In this document: in pieces, positions 9,518 through 19,042 of the stretch | Position numbering within the stretch: the first letter of the stretch is position 1 | Layout: each line of letters starts with the position of its first letter | Origin: Planococcus halotolerans | GTDB taxonomy: Bacteria; Bacillota; Bacilli; Bacillales_A; Planococcaceae | DNA length: 64,000 nt | Assembly: GCF_003289955.1 (NCBI RefSeq) | Contig: NZ_QLZR01000001.1 | Location: 186,001-250,000 of the forward strand | Direction of reading: 5' to 3' | Made by a program: the position numbers and the translations under genes | Notes under the pieces: generated by a model | Seen by the model: only the letters and a program-made list of their open reading frames with translations | Told to the model about the DNA's origin: nothing | Databases searched by the model: none

Positions 9518-9567
9518 AAAATCGGTATGCCGCGGAATTCAATTCCGTGTCATACCGATTTTCTTTT
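9518..9567. terminator. Bidirectional terminator between convergent genes
   Basis: Stem AAAATCGGTATG / CATACCGATTTT with an inner CGGAATT/AATTCCG helix. It is T-rich on both strands and serves the EAL gene and the exporter pair. Confidence 0.85.
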
Positions 9568-10006
9568 GTATTCTTTTCGCCTGCTGTTTGAAAACCATCT
9601 GCATTAGAACCTCCGCAAACACCAATCCCATCGCTATTGCTCCTGAAATCATCAGGGCATCAGCAGCAAATGAAATAGCTTCCAAGTAATTATTTTCCAC
9701 TATACTTCGCATCGAATTATAAGCCCGACTGCCCGGGACCAAAGGAATGATGCCTGCAATACTAAAAACGATCATAGGCATTTTAAACTTCTTGGCAAGG
9801 ATGTGAGCAACTAATGCCACTGCAAATGCGCCTGCAAAAGTCGCCTGAACCGAATCATCGAACATGAGGAAAAACATCCGGTAAATGAGCCAGCCGCTCA
9901 TCCCGACCAATCCACAACTGACAAGTGTCCGGCGCGGGGTATTAAAAACGACGCCAAATGCTCCAGCAGCCAAAAAACTCAGAAAGGCTTCAAGTGGCCA
10001 ATTCAT
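9539..10006 (-). CDS. ThrE-type threonine/serine exporter, small subunit (YjjB-like)
   Basis: Membrane protein of 155 residues with about five helices, matching the ThrE_2 (DUF3815) half of bacterial threonine/serine exporters. In Corynebacterium ThrE both halves are one protein; here, as in E. coli YjjP/YjjB, they are separate. The conserved segment IPLVPGSRAY near residue 92 is typical of this half. The ATG at 10006 follows AAAGGAGG. It is 12 nt downstream of the larger subunit, so the two form one unit. YjjPB has been linked to succinate export, so the substrate here (Thr/Ser or a dicarboxylate) is not certain. Confidence 0.85.
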   Translation of the reverse strand: MNWPLEAFLSFLAAGAFGVVFNTPRRTLVSCGLVGMSGWLIYRMFFLMFDDSVQATFAGAFAVALVAHILAKKFKMPMIVFSIAGIIPLVPGSRAYNSMRSIVENNYLEAISFAADALMISGAIAMGLVFAEVLMQMVFKQQAKRIQKKIGMTRN

Positions 10007-10018
10007 CCAATTCCTCCT

Positions 10019-10774
10019 TTAAAATGAAAGTACAAGCGCAATTCCTGCACCAATTGCAAACGCGGTAAGGAATGCTTCTGCCCCTTTGGACAACCCCGAT
10101 ACAAAATGCCCTGCCATCAGATCCCTGACAGCATTTGTTATCAATAAACCCGGCACAAGCGGCATGACAGAACCAATAATGATGGTATCCAGATCCTGTC
10201 CCAAACCAACATAAATGACTAGCGAAGCCAGCGATCCGATTACCAATGCACCAACAAATTCCGCAAAAAACTTGACTCTGGTCTGCACCAGGATCGTTTC
10301 AACTGTATAGAAGGCTGTGCCCCCGATAATGAACGCGAAAGGCAGGTCCTGCCAGCCTCCACCGAGCAAAATCAGGAAACAGCCACTGGCCACTGCTGCT
10401 GCAAGGACCTGTATCTGTATTGGAAACATATAATCTGTTTGATCAATAATTAACATTTCATCATACGCCTGTTGAAGCGTCAGTTCACCAGAGACCAATC
10501 TTCTGGAGACCGCGTTAACCAATGCCACTCTTTCGAGATCGGTACGCCTGCTGTTAATGCGGACGAACCTTGTGGCCATCTCATTGCTCGGAGAAAACAT
10601 AATGCCTGTCGGCGTAATAAAACAATGTGAATCCATCATTTTCTGAGAAACCGCCATGCGGATCATCGTATCTTCTATACGATACGTCTCAGCTCCACTT
10701 TCCATCATGATTTTTCCCGCTAAAAGGAAGCAATCAAGTGCCAATTCCCTTCTGGTTTCACCTGCCTGATTCAC
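10019..10774 (-). CDS. ThrE-type threonine/serine exporter, large subunit (YjjP-like)
   Basis: Protein of 251 residues. The N-terminal half (DUF1212 type, with ESGAETYRIEDT near 30) is soluble and family-typical; the second half has about five membrane helices, including the PLVPGLLITNAVRD segment that matches PLVPG in the partner. The start chosen is GTG at 10774, just after a GGGGGG ribosome site; the longer GTG at 10798 lacks one and would place that site inside the coding region. First gene of a two-gene operon with the small subunit, forming one split exporter in the cytoplasmic membrane. Confidence 0.85.
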   Translation of the reverse strand: MNQAGETRRELALDCFLLAGKIMMESGAETYRIEDTMIRMAVSQKMMDSHCFITPTGIMFSPSNEMATRFVRINSRRTDLERVALVNAVSRRLVSGELTLQQAYDEMLIIDQTDYMFPIQIQVLAAAVASGCFLILLGGGWQDLPFAFIIGGTAFYTVETILVQTRVKFFAEFVGALVIGSLASLVIYVGLGQDLDTIIIGSVMPLVPGLLITNAVRDLMAGHFVSGLSKGAEAFLTAFAIGAGIALVLSF

Positions 10775-10834
10775 AAGATCCCCCCTTTCACTCTTCACTC
10801 GCCCCTAATCATACAGCACATCGGCAAAAATTAA

Positions 10835-10858
10835 AACGCTCCGCCTAAGCGGAGCGTT
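10835..10858 (-). terminator. Terminator of the zinc dehydrogenase gene
   Basis: Ten-pair stem AACGCTCCGC / GCGGAGCGTT with a CTAA loop, followed on the minus strand by TTTAATTTTT. Confidence 0.85.
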
Positions 10859-10882
10859 CAAATTTCAGCTTTATTCACTAGA

Positions 10883-12022
10883 TTAAGGTTTCAGAACAAC
10901 TTTTGTACACTCATCTGTGTGGTCGTTAAAAATCTGATAGGCAGCGCTGGCTTGTTCCATCGGCATAACGTGGGAAATAATTTCCCGAGGATCGAGCTCT
11001 CCGCTGTTGATCATGTCAAAGATCTTCGGCATGAGGTGTACTACTGGAGCCTGCCCCATTTTCATCGTTACATTACGTTCGAAAATATTTCCGAGAGGGA
11101 ACATATTGTATGTCAGTCCGTAAACACCGGTTAATTGAATTGTCCCGAACTTGCTGACAGCGTCTTTTGCAATATCGATGGCACTCAGCGTACCACCCTG
11201 CAATTTCAGTTTCTGCTGGACCGCTTCAGCTGGAGATTTCTTGCCGTCCATTCCGACACAGTCAATGACGACACGTGCCCCGCCCTTTGTCAGGTCATGA
11301 ATAAAGGCGCCCGTGTTATCGTGTTGGCTGAAGTCGACAATTTCGACATTGTTTATCCGTTTCGCCCGTTCCATCCGGTAAGGCAGTTCATCGACAGCAA
11401 TAACGCGCGCAGCGCCTTTCATCCAGGCGAATTTCTGCGCCATCAATCCTACCGGACCACAACCGAGAACAACAACTGTGTCGCCTGGCTTTACACCTGA
11501 ATGTTCAACGCTCCAATAGGCAGTGGGAAGAACATCAGATAGGAACAGAACCGATTCATCTTCGAGTTCAGATGATTCTGGAATGACAAATGGCATGAAA
11601 TTGGCGTAAGGCACCCGTAAGTATTCTGCCTGCCCGCCAGGGTAATTGCCATAGCGTTCCGTAAATCCTAAGTAACCGCCAGTATCAAAATGCGGGTTGC
11701 TGTTAGAGTTGTCGCATTGGCTTTCCATTTCATGGCTGCAGTAGAAGCATTGTCCACAGCTTACGTTAAATGGAATGACTACCCGGTCGCCTTTTTTGAC
11801 TTTTGTCACTTCAGAACCGACTTCTTCTACAATCCCCATCGGCTCGTGGCCAATTACGTAACCTTTATGTGTTGGCAAAGCCCCATGATAAATATGCAAG
11901 TCGGACCCGCAAATCGCTGTGGAAGTGACTTTAATAATGATATCGTCTTTTTTCTGGATTTCCGGATCTTTGACATTTTTCACCTGAATATCTTTTGCAC
12001 CTTGAAAAGTAACTGCCTTCAT
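10883..12022 (-). CDS. Zinc-dependent alcohol/formaldehyde dehydrogenase-like oxidoreductase
   Basis: Medium-chain dehydrogenase of 379 residues. Catalytic zinc ligands are visible as ICGSD near 38 and GHE near 60; the structural zinc loop has four Cys (CGQCFYC plus a Cys eight residues on) near 91-105. The Rossmann loop GCGPVG lies near 183, with an acidic residue after the second strand (AVDE) favouring NAD. Sequence style is that of the glutathione-independent formaldehyde dehydrogenase (FdhA) / YdjL group, so a small alcohol or aldehyde substrate is likely but not fixed. The ATG at 12022 follows GGAGGGATAGTAA. Single gene with its own terminator. Confidence 0.85.
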   Translation of the reverse strand: MKAVTFQGAKDIQVKNVKDPEIQKKDDIIIKVTSTAICGSDLHIYHGALPTHKGYVIGHEPMGIVEEVGSEVTKVKKGDRVVIPFNVSCGQCFYCSHEMESQCDNSNSNPHFDTGGYLGFTERYGNYPGGQAEYLRVPYANFMPFVIPESSELEDESVLFLSDVLPTAYWSVEHSGVKPGDTVVVLGCGPVGLMAQKFAWMKGAARVIAVDELPYRMERAKRINNVEIVDFSQHDNTGAFIHDLTKGGARVVIDCVGMDGKKSPAEAVQQKLKLQGGTLSAIDIAKDAVSKFGTIQLTGVYGLTYNMFPLGNIFERNVTMKMGQAPVVHLMPKIFDMINSGELDPREIISHVMPMEQASAAYQIFNDHTDECTKVVLKP

Positions 12023-12086
12023 TTACTATCCCTCCAGTGAATTTTCAGAATACTCTTCTACTTCCCTTTTCTGCCAATAAAAAAAC

Positions 12087-12110
12087 GTGCCAGGTGAAAT
12101 TTCCTGGCAC
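12087..12110 (-). terminator. Terminator of the beta-propeller gene
   Basis: Stem GTGCCAGG / CCTGGCAC with an inner GAAATTTC, followed on the minus strand by a run of T. Confidence 0.85.
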
Positions 12111-12123
12111 ATTTCTTCCAAAA

Positions 12124-14286
12124 CTAATATTCGATAGTGTCCAAAATTTTAAAGGTACTTAAATCGTAGCTCTTAATCTCGCTGTGGGCGATTGTAAATA
12201 ATGTATCATCTATATAAATGATGCGCTGGATGCTGCTGCTCCAGTCCTCGTATTGGGCTGAACTTTCCTTGATGAGATTCGCTGTCTCTTCAATCCCATC
12301 AGGAGTGATGGTGTAAATCATCGCTCCTTCTCCTTCAAACTCGATATATTCACCGTTTGTTTCCTTATAGAGAGCTACAGGGAATCCGAAAAGGCTTTTC
12401 TCCTGATGAGTGAATAATGCTTTATGGTCGTATTGCAGGGCGGAACTGGTTCCTTGCCCTCCAATCACTTCAGTGTCTTTTTCAATTGGATTATTGAAGT
12501 CACTGACATCAAATAAAGAGATTTTCACGCCACCTGTGACCACACGGGCTTCTCCTTCTTTCGAGGATTCCACTTTAGTATCGGAGCCAAAGCCGATAAG
12601 GTGATCTTCACCTAATGGATGCAAATAATTCGAGAATCCCGGTATCTTCAACTCTCCCAGTACTTCTGGAGAAGAAGGCACCGCTACATCGATGACAAAC
12701 AAAGGATCCGTTTCCTTGAATGTGACCATGTAAGCTTTATCCCCCATGAAACGGGCTGAATAGATTCTCTCGCCTTTCGCCAAATCTTCGACAGAACCGA
12801 CCTGCTGCATCCCGCCGTCCAGGATGAATAGATGGTTTTTTGAAGGTGAAGCTTCATCCCACGCTACTCCTTCAGTAGTTACAATTCTAAAGAAGCCGTT
12901 GTATTCATCCATCGAGAATTGATTCAGCAAAGATCCTTTCACTTCGTTTGAAGCAAGAAAAGTAATGTCGGTTTTATTCAATGCAAATTTAAAGACTTCT
13001 GTGTTTGCTAATTGCGGAATCCATATATCCATGGAAACATTCTCGTCAGTTTCCTCTTCATCCATCGGCACATAAGCTGATGCAGTCAGATAGAGGTTTT
13101 CTTTTGTCATGTAAAGTTGTTCACTGCCGCCAAGAAAACCTTCTGTTGATAATTCGTTTTCTTCCGGATCAGCCAGGTCGATTGCCGAGACAAGGCTGTA
13201 GCTGCCTTCCATGGTTCCTGGAAGTATGGAAATCCTGTCATAAGGCAAAGCAGAAAACTTCCTGCCATTTTTCGAATCGAAAACCATCGGCCGAAGTTCC
13301 ACATCTTCCCCTTCCTCCATCATCCATATTTCCGGATAAACATTGGTTACATAATAGAGGATCCCATCAGTCAGCCGTGCTCCGTTCAGATTCCCTTCGG
13401 TACCGACTTTCCGCAGAAACTGAGGGGAAGCCGGATCACTGATATCATACAAATATACAGTGGTCATAGATAGATGCGGGGCCATTTCCGCATCGACTTT
13501 TCCTTCTGTCCGTGCAACACCATACTGGCTTCCCATCACGATTAAAGTATTATCCGACAGGAAGAGCTGCTCTGGATACATTTCGGGCTCTACCAACAAT
13601 TCAGCTCCAGCTGACAGATTTTCTGGATTCCTGGCATCCGTTATCAGCACTTTAGAATCGCTGATGGAATAAATATAGGAACCATCCGTTTTCACCAGGT
13701 CCGCTTCATCGACGCCTTCAACCTGGTTATTGGTTGAAGAATAGCTGCCGCTTTCTCCTGACCCCGCAGAATCAGCCGCTGAAGATTCACTGGCACCGGA
13801 TTCCTCAGTTGCCATTCCACTCCCTTCACCAAATGCCCCGTAGCGCTCACTATTTTTTTGAAGCTCAAGCAATTGTTTGAAATATGCTTTTAACTCTTCT
13901 TCATTTGAAAGTGCTGTAATTTCTTCCTGGACGGAAAATTCCACTTTTTTGCTTGCCAGGCTTTTAAGGAATTTCCCTTTAATCGCTGATTTCTCGACAT
14001 GCAAAATGTATTGTCCAGTTGAAATCTCAGGTATTTCCAGCGTCTTCCCATTTTCCAGCAAGTTCATTTCCACATCTACAGGTTTCTCTTCTGCATCTGT
14101 TAAATAGACATGCCCTTTTTCGATTGCGTCAGGATGGAGCTCTGAAGAAAAGTTAGCTCTCCAGCCTTGTTCTGCCAATGCAATGGATGAGGCACTGATC
14201 GACACCTTATCAATCATAAAAGCAAAACCGATTCCTATTGCTGCGATAAGTGCAGCCGCAACGAGCCATAAACTTCTTTTCTTCAT
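12124..14286 (-). CDS. Membrane-anchored secreted beta-propeller protein (Beta_propel family)
   Basis: Protein of 720 residues with one N-terminal membrane segment or uncleaved signal (about 5-25), then an extracellular part. Residues 30-125 look like a small Ig-like domain; a Gly/Ser/Glu-rich linker (about 155-180) follows. The rest shows repeated blade-like motifs such as DEADLVKTDGSYIY, VSAIDLADPE and LFVIDVAVPSSPEVLG, characteristic of the family of secreted C-terminal beta-propeller proteins (COG4880). The propeller carries YNGFFRIVTTEG, also typical. No catalytic residues are known for this family; a wall-associated binding role is likely. It is a single-gene unit. Confidence 0.85.
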   Translation of the reverse strand: MKKRSLWLVAAALIAAIGIGFAFMIDKVSISASSIALAEQGWRANFSSELHPDAIEKGHVYLTDAEEKPVDVEMNLLENGKTLEIPEISTGQYILHVEKSAIKGKFLKSLASKKVEFSVQEEITALSNEEELKAYFKQLLELQKNSERYGAFGEGSGMATEESGASESSAADSAGSGESGSYSSTNNQVEGVDEADLVKTDGSYIYSISDSKVLITDARNPENLSAGAELLVEPEMYPEQLFLSDNTLIVMGSQYGVARTEGKVDAEMAPHLSMTTVYLYDISDPASPQFLRKVGTEGNLNGARLTDGILYYVTNVYPEIWMMEEGEDVELRPMVFDSKNGRKFSALPYDRISILPGTMEGSYSLVSAIDLADPEENELSTEGFLGGSEQLYMTKENLYLTASAYVPMDEEETDENVSMDIWIPQLANTEVFKFALNKTDITFLASNEVKGSLLNQFSMDEYNGFFRIVTTEGVAWDEASPSKNHLFILDGGMQQVGSVEDLAKGERIYSARFMGDKAYMVTFKETDPLFVIDVAVPSSPEVLGELKIPGFSNYLHPLGEDHLIGFGSDTKVESSKEGEARVVTGGVKISLFDVSDFNNPIEKDTEVIGGQGTSSALQYDHKALFTHQEKSLFGFPVALYKETNGEYIEFEGEGAMIYTITPDGIEETANLIKESSAQYEDWSSSIQRIIYIDDTLFTIAHSEIKSYDLSTFKILDTIEY

Positions 14287-14353
14287 GAATCATCCACATC
14301 CTTTCTGCCTGCTTTACTCATTAGACAGCCATGTTACAGAAAAGTTACAGAAT

Positions 14354-15535
14354 TTATGCAATTTCCTTGATTTTGTTCTGAAATGCCTCTGAATAGACCT
14401 CCAGATTATCATCCAGAGGGCCGCCTCCCTGCGCAAGACTTTCAGTGCCGCCAACTTTGCCGCCCTTGGCTTCTACAATCTCTCCTAGTATTTCCTTCAT
14501 ATCTCCGGCTGCATTTTTCCCTTTTGCACAAACAAAGCGAACACTCTCTTCTTCCGGAACAATGAAAAGCAAATAAAGAGATGGGTGATTTTCAATAGCC
14601 AGCTTCGCCAATTGCTGCACTTCCTTTATCGGACGGCCACTATAATTCCTGACTATTATATTCCCATCAGGTTTCAGACTTTCCGCTTCCAGCTTCACCA
14701 ACTCAAGAGCAAGTTTCTTCAATTGTTTCTCTTTTTCTTTCCTGTCGTCCAAAACAGCTGCTGCAGCTCCCGCCAATTCTGCTGCAGGAGCATTCAAGCT
14801 TTTCGTCAACAGGTCAGTGACAGATTGAAGCAAGCGGAAATGCTTCATCGCCCGATGGCCACATAAAAAATAGACACGTGTGCCGGTTTTAGCTTTTTCC
14901 GTCCGGATAATCTTAAGCAACCCTAACTGGCCTGTATTATGTACATGCGTACCTCCGCAGGCATTGATATCAATGTCTGCTACCTTCACAAGACGGATGT
15001 CTCCTTCTACCGCCGGTTCTTTGCGCAATTTCATCTCAGCTGCCTGATTTTGTGTAACCCATTCCGTTTCAATCGGTATTTGGCTGTAGATCAATGAATT
15101 CACTTGCTGCTCTACTTCGTTTAATTGTCCGTTGCTTATTTCCCGAACATCCAGATCGATTGAAACTCTCTCCACACCCAGATGAAAACTTTTTGTCGCC
15201 ATTCCCAGTTCATCTTCGAACACAGCACTCAGCAAATGCTGTCCGGTATGCTGCTGCATATGGTCGAAACGGCGCTCCCAGTCGATGGCGATTTCATATT
15301 CGCCCATTTCCACTTTACCCTCGATGTAATGACGGATTTCCCCATCAATGAGCTGAACATCCCTGATTACAGTTTGTCCAATGACACCTGTGTCTGACGG
15401 CTGGCCGCCGCCTTCGGGATAAAAACAGGTGCGGTCTAGTACTGCATAATTTCCTTTTCCGTCTGTTCCACTCGCTTTCACCTTTGCTGTCGCCGTCATT
15501 ATTCCGGCATCCTGGTAGTAGATTTTTTCCGTCAT
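14354..15535 (-). CDS. Alanyl-tRNA editing protein (AlaX-like, with DHHA1 domain)
   Basis: Protein of 393 residues related to the editing half of alanyl-tRNA synthetase. The zinc site is seen as HTGQH near 103-107 and CGGTH near 208, the four ligands that hydrolyse Ser (or Gly) mischarged on tRNA-Ala. The C-terminal part is a DHHA1 domain ending in the Gly-rich GGKVGGTESLAQGGG that binds nucleic acid. This is the long AlaX form. Start ATG at 15535 is 8 nt after AGGAGG; a GTG 18 nt further upstream has no ribosome site. Acts in the cytosol in translation quality control. Confidence 0.9.
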   Translation of the reverse strand: MTEKIYYQDAGIMTATAKVKASGTDGKGNYAVLDRTCFYPEGGGQPSDTGVIGQTVIRDVQLIDGEIRHYIEGKVEMGEYEIAIDWERRFDHMQQHTGQHLLSAVFEDELGMATKSFHLGVERVSIDLDVREISNGQLNEVEQQVNSLIYSQIPIETEWVTQNQAAEMKLRKEPAVEGDIRLVKVADIDINACGGTHVHNTGQLGLLKIIRTEKAKTGTRVYFLCGHRAMKHFRLLQSVTDLLTKSLNAPAAELAGAAAAVLDDRKEKEKQLKKLALELVKLEAESLKPDGNIIVRNYSGRPIKEVQQLAKLAIENHPSLYLLFIVPEEESVRFVCAKGKNAAGDMKEILGEIVEAKGGKVGGTESLAQGGGPLDDNLEVYSEAFQNKIKEIA

Positions 15536-15641
15536 CACTTTAACCTCCTGCAATATTATTCATTAGTATCAATCCAGCTAGTTTACTGGTAAGCTTCCAG
15601 TGGAAATATATTTATAAGAGCAGTTATAAGGAGGATTCACC

Positions 15642-16553
15642 GTGAAGAAATTTAAGCGTTCAGTTTTATTGTATAACGGACAAGCAGGGGCGTCCACGGC
15701 GGACTCGGTCATTTCCATGGCAGCTCCCGCTTTAGCGGCCGTTTCAGATAAACTTGAACTCGTTCAGACCAACAGTCCCGAAGAATTGACGGCTGCCTGC
15801 AGAAAATTGTCTGCTGATGCCGACGCCTTATTTGTGGCAGGAGGAGATGGAACGATCCACGATGCCGTACAAGCTTTGTCCGATTTACAAGATCCTCCTC
15901 CGCTCGGCATAATTCCCAGCGGTACGTGCAATGATTTCGCACGGACACTTGATATACCGATGGACTTGTCTCTGGCTGCCGAAGCCCTCTCTGACGGCCT
16001 GGTAAAAGGCATTGATGCTGCCAGTATAAATGGCCATTCTTTCCTGAATTTTGCGGGAATCGGTATTATTACGGATGCTTCGACGAATATAGATACCCAA
16101 TTGAAAGAACGCTACGGCAAATTAAGTTATTTCATGAGCGGGCTGCAATCTATGCGCCAGACTGAACCCTTTGCCATCAATTTGACTGTTGATGGTGTTG
16201 AATACGGAGAAAACGGAGTACTTGCTCTCGTCATGAACGGAAAATCCATCGGAACTCATGCCTTGCCAATGGATTCGATTGACCCTGCAGATGGCCTCCT
16301 CGATGTTTTTATCATCCAGACATCTTCGATTGCAGCTATACTCGAATGGTTTTCACTCTCTAAACCCGATGTTCCCATAGAAGAATTATCCCATGTCCGC
16401 CATTATCAAGGCAGAAACATCCGTATCGCGACAAATGAACCAATGGATATCGATACAGATGGGGAAATATATTTAAAAACTCCAGCTAATATAGAGGTTC
16501 TTCCAGAAAGACTGAAGATGTTTGTTCCAAGACCTGTCGAAATGCTTGATTGA
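15642..16553 (+). CDS. Diacylglycerol/lipid kinase family protein (YegS/DagK type)
   Basis: Soluble lipid kinase of 303 residues. The nucleotide-binding signature GGDGTIHDAV lies near 66 and the second family motif PSGTCNDFAR near 92; the C-terminal beta-sandwich domain follows, ending with the typical DTDGE near 270. Family members phosphorylate diacylglycerol or related lipids at the membrane; B. subtilis has DgkB and the BmrU and YtlR paralogues, and which one this matches cannot be decided. Start is GTG at 15642 after AAGGAGG. Divergent from the AlaX gene and convergent with the lysine operon. Confidence 0.88.
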   Translation: MKKFKRSVLLYNGQAGASTADSVISMAAPALAAVSDKLELVQTNSPEELTAACRKLSADADALFVAGGDGTIHDAVQALSDLQDPPPLGIIPSGTCNDFARTLDIPMDLSLAAEALSDGLVKGIDAASINGHSFLNFAGIGIITDASTNIDTQLKERYGKLSYFMSGLQSMRQTEPFAINLTVDGVEYGENGVLALVMNGKSIGTHALPMDSIDPADGLLDVFIIQTSSIAAILEWFSLSKPDVPIEELSHVRHYQGRNIRIATNEPMDIDTDGEIYLKTPANIEVLPERLKMFVPRPVEMLD

Positions 16554-16563
16554 TTGGACAAAA

Positions 16564-16605
16564 AAAGACCTTGAAGAAGAGAAACCATCTTCTTTAAGGT
16601 CTTTT
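16564..16605. terminator. Bidirectional terminator
   Basis: Stem AAAGACCTTgAAGAAGA / TCTTCTTtAAGGTCTTT between the convergent lipid kinase and acyl-CoA dehydrogenase genes, with T/A runs on both sides. Confidence 0.85.
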
Positions 16606-16633
16606 TAACGGATCATTAAATTTAAAATCCACT

Positions 16634-17827
16634 TTATTCTTCGAATGGCCATTGCGGGAGCATCTTGTTCAAATTTTTATCCTCTCTCATACCCAATACA
16701 TACTCCGCCTGCATAATTGTATGGATTTCGCGGGTGCCTTCGTAGATCACCGGAGCCTTCGAGTTGCGCAGGAAGCGGGCTACCGGATATTCATCAGAAT
16801 AACCATAAGCACCGTGAATTTGAACTGCATCATCTGCAGCCTTATTGGCGAAATCACAGGCCTGCCATTTTGCAAGCGATGTTTCCCGTGTATTCCTGAT
16901 TCCCTGGTTTTTAAGCTCTCCGGCGTGATATACCAGCAAGCGGCTCATTTGATAGCCCGCCTCCATGCGGGCTATCATCTGCTGGACCAGTTGATGTTCG
17001 CCGATCAATTTTCCGAATGTAGAACGTGTATGGCAATAATTCACACTTTCTTCGATACAGGCGCTTATCAATCCACAAGCACCGGCTGCTACTGTGAACC
17101 GTCCGTTGTCTAAAGATGCCATCGCAATTTTAAAGCCTTCCCCTTCTTCACCCAGTCGGTTTCCAGCTGGAATCCGGACATCCTCAAAAAATATTTCCCC
17201 CGTATTGCCGGCGCGAATCCCATACTTCCCTTTGATCGCTTTGGAGGAAAAGCCTTTACGGTCGCGTTCGACGATAAAGGCGCTGATGCCCTGATGTTTT
17301 TTGGATTTATCGGTATAGGCAAAAACGATGAAATGATCAGCCGAGTCGCATAGGGAAATCCAGGTTTTTTGGCCGTTCAGGATATAATTGTCCCCATCCT
17401 GTACTGCCGTACTTGAGATTGCCGCCACGTCAGATCCAGCTCCAGGTTCAGTCAGGCCAAAAGCTCCGATTTTATCACCTTTCGCCTGCGGCAATAAAAA
17501 TTTCTGCTTTTGCTCCTCCGTTCCCCATTGCAGGATAGTCATTGAATTCAAGCCGGTGTGGACGGATACAGCTGTTCGAAATGCGGTATCCCCTCTTTCC
17601 AATTCCTCACAAACGATGGCCAGCGAATTATAGTCCATTCCGCTGCCGCCGTATTTCTCCGGAATACAGACTCCCATTAATCCCAGATCAGCAAGCCGCT
17701 TCCAAATGGCTGGATCAAACCCTCCTTTGCTGTCCCATTCTGCGATGTGGGGCAGAATTTCATTATCGACGAATTGCCTGACTGTCTTTCTTAACAGTGA
17801 TTGTTCTTCCGAAAAGCTGAAGTCCAT
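16634..17827 (-). CDS. Acyl-CoA dehydrogenase, glutaryl-CoA dehydrogenase-like
   Basis: FAD-dependent acyl-CoA dehydrogenase of 397 residues with the family motifs FGLTEPGAGSDV near 133, KTWIS near 164, and the C-terminal catalytic base in IYEGTREIH near 368. The segment TAFRTAVSVH near 82 places Arg where glutaryl-CoA dehydrogenases use an Arg to hold the distal carboxylate; this supports glutaryl-CoA as substrate but is not proof. It is the last gene of an operon with lysine 6-dehydrogenase and a semialdehyde dehydrogenase, which fits the lower lysine pathway: glutaryl-CoA to crotonyl-CoA. It may also serve another dicarboxyl- or branched acyl-CoA. Confidence 0.87.
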   Translation of the reverse strand: MDFSFSEEQSLLRKTVRQFVDNEILPHIAEWDSKGGFDPAIWKRLADLGLMGVCIPEKYGGSGMDYNSLAIVCEELERGDTAFRTAVSVHTGLNSMTILQWGTEEQKQKFLLPQAKGDKIGAFGLTEPGAGSDVAAISSTAVQDGDNYILNGQKTWISLCDSADHFIVFAYTDKSKKHQGISAFIVERDRKGFSSKAIKGKYGIRAGNTGEIFFEDVRIPAGNRLGEEGEGFKIAMASLDNGRFTVAAGACGLISACIEESVNYCHTRSTFGKLIGEHQLVQQMIARMEAGYQMSRLLVYHAGELKNQGIRNTRETSLAKWQACDFANKAADDAVQIHGAYGYSDEYPVARFLRNSKAPVIYEGTREIHTIMQAEYVLGMREDKNLNKMLPQWPFEE

Positions 17828-17854
17828 GTTTTATACCTCCCGCCGCATGATTTC

Positions 17855-19021
17855 TTACTGCTGAAATGCTGTCCGCTGCACCGTTTCTTTAATCTCCACT
17901 CCACGTTTCGCCATTTCCCTGATATAGGCATCCCCTGGCACAATAAGTTCGGGCGGATAAGAGCCGCGCTTATCGATCAAACCTGCCCCAATCATTTGGG
18001 CTACCACCGAGATAGTAAATGCTGTTGCCCGCGCCATCGCCGTCACTCCTGACTGCCGGTCTTTTTTAGTCACCATATTATAAGTGAAAGTTATATCTTC
18101 ATTGTTTTTTGTGCCAGATACTGTAATTCGAAGCACCACTGCATCTTCTTTGTCGCCAAGTACCGTAATCGGGGTCAGCACTTCGCGCAGGACATCGCGG
18201 GTTTTTACTTTCTGACCCTCCACTTCCACTGTTTTATTACGGTCTGTGAAACCGAGATCAACGAGCAGCTGGAACTTTTCCGCGTGCCCTTTATAACGAA
18301 GCGTCTTATATTCGAGGTTATCGATATCGCTGAACGTTTCCGTCATCGTAGATGTTCCGCCCGACGTATGGAAAGCCTCCAACTCGCCAAATTCTTCAAA
18401 CTCGACATGTTCAATTTCAGAAAGCGATGGGACCTCCAGCAATTTTCCGTCCCTCAGAACATGGGAAGGATCCGTATAATGATCGAAAACGCCATCCAAT
18501 GAAAAGACGTGATTGTATTGAAGAGGCGGTTCCGGATGGACAGGAATGCCTCCGACCAGAATTTTGATGTCATTGACCCGATCCAATTTGCCGGCACCAT
18601 AACCCGTTATGATATTGATCATCCCCGGTGCCACGCCTAAATCCGGTATGAGCGTCACTCCTTGTTCCAGAGCCTTTTCATGGAGTTCAAGTACGGCATC
18701 TGTGGCTCCGCCGATATGCCCGCCAAGATCGACAGCATGGACACCGCATTCGAGTGCTATTTCAGCCACTTTAACATTAAAAGTATAGAACAAGGCGTTA
18801 ATCACGACATCCGCTTTTTCTATGACCGCCCTTAACGATTGTTCGTCTTTTGCGTCCAAATGAATTACTTCTAGTTTATTGCTATCCAATTTTTGTTTAA
18901 AAGCTACTGCTTTTTCTGTATCCAGATCTGCCAAAAAGACTTTTTCCACTTCATCGTTTTGAATAAGATCTCCTGCAGCCTGCTTTCCCATCAGTCCCGC
19001 GCCTAATACCACAACTTTCAT
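17855..19021 (-). CDS. lysDH: L-lysine 6-dehydrogenase (saccharopine dehydrogenase-like fold)
   Basis: NAD-dependent enzyme of 388 residues, the length of Geobacillus LysDH. It oxidatively deaminates the epsilon-amino group of lysine to 2-aminoadipate 6-semialdehyde (cyclising to piperideine-6-carboxylate). The N-terminal Rossmann loop GAGLMG is at 7-12; the C-terminal part has the hallmark strings [29 protein letters not shown] and FHTSGGTST, which as I recall match characterised LysDH closely. It lies 21 nt downstream of the semialdehyde dehydrogenase that would take its product and 27 nt upstream of the acyl-CoA dehydrogenase. The start is the ATG at 19021. Not a saccharopine dehydrogenase proper: that enzyme would lack this context. 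Confidence 0.88.
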   Translation of the reverse strand: MKVVVLGAGLMGKQAAGDLIQNDEVEKVFLADLDTEKAVAFKQKLDSNKLEVIHLDAKDEQSLRAVIEKADVVINALFYTFNVKVAEIALECGVHAVDLGGHIGGATDAVLELHEKALEQGVTLIPDLGVAPGMINIITGYGAGKLDRVNDIKILVGGIPVHPEPPLQYNHVFSLDGVFDHYTDPSHVLRDGKLLEVPSLSEIEHVEFEEFGELEAFHTSGGTSTMTETFSDIDNLEYKTLRYKGHAEKFQLLVDLGFTDRNKTVEVEGQKVKTRDVLREVLTPITVLGDKEDAVVLRITVSGTKNNEDITFTYNMVTKKDRQSGVTAMARATAFTISVVAQMIGAGLIDKRGSYPPELIVPGDAYIREMAKRGVEIKETVQRTAFQQ

Positions 19022-19042
19022 CTCAGAATGCCCCTCTCTTCT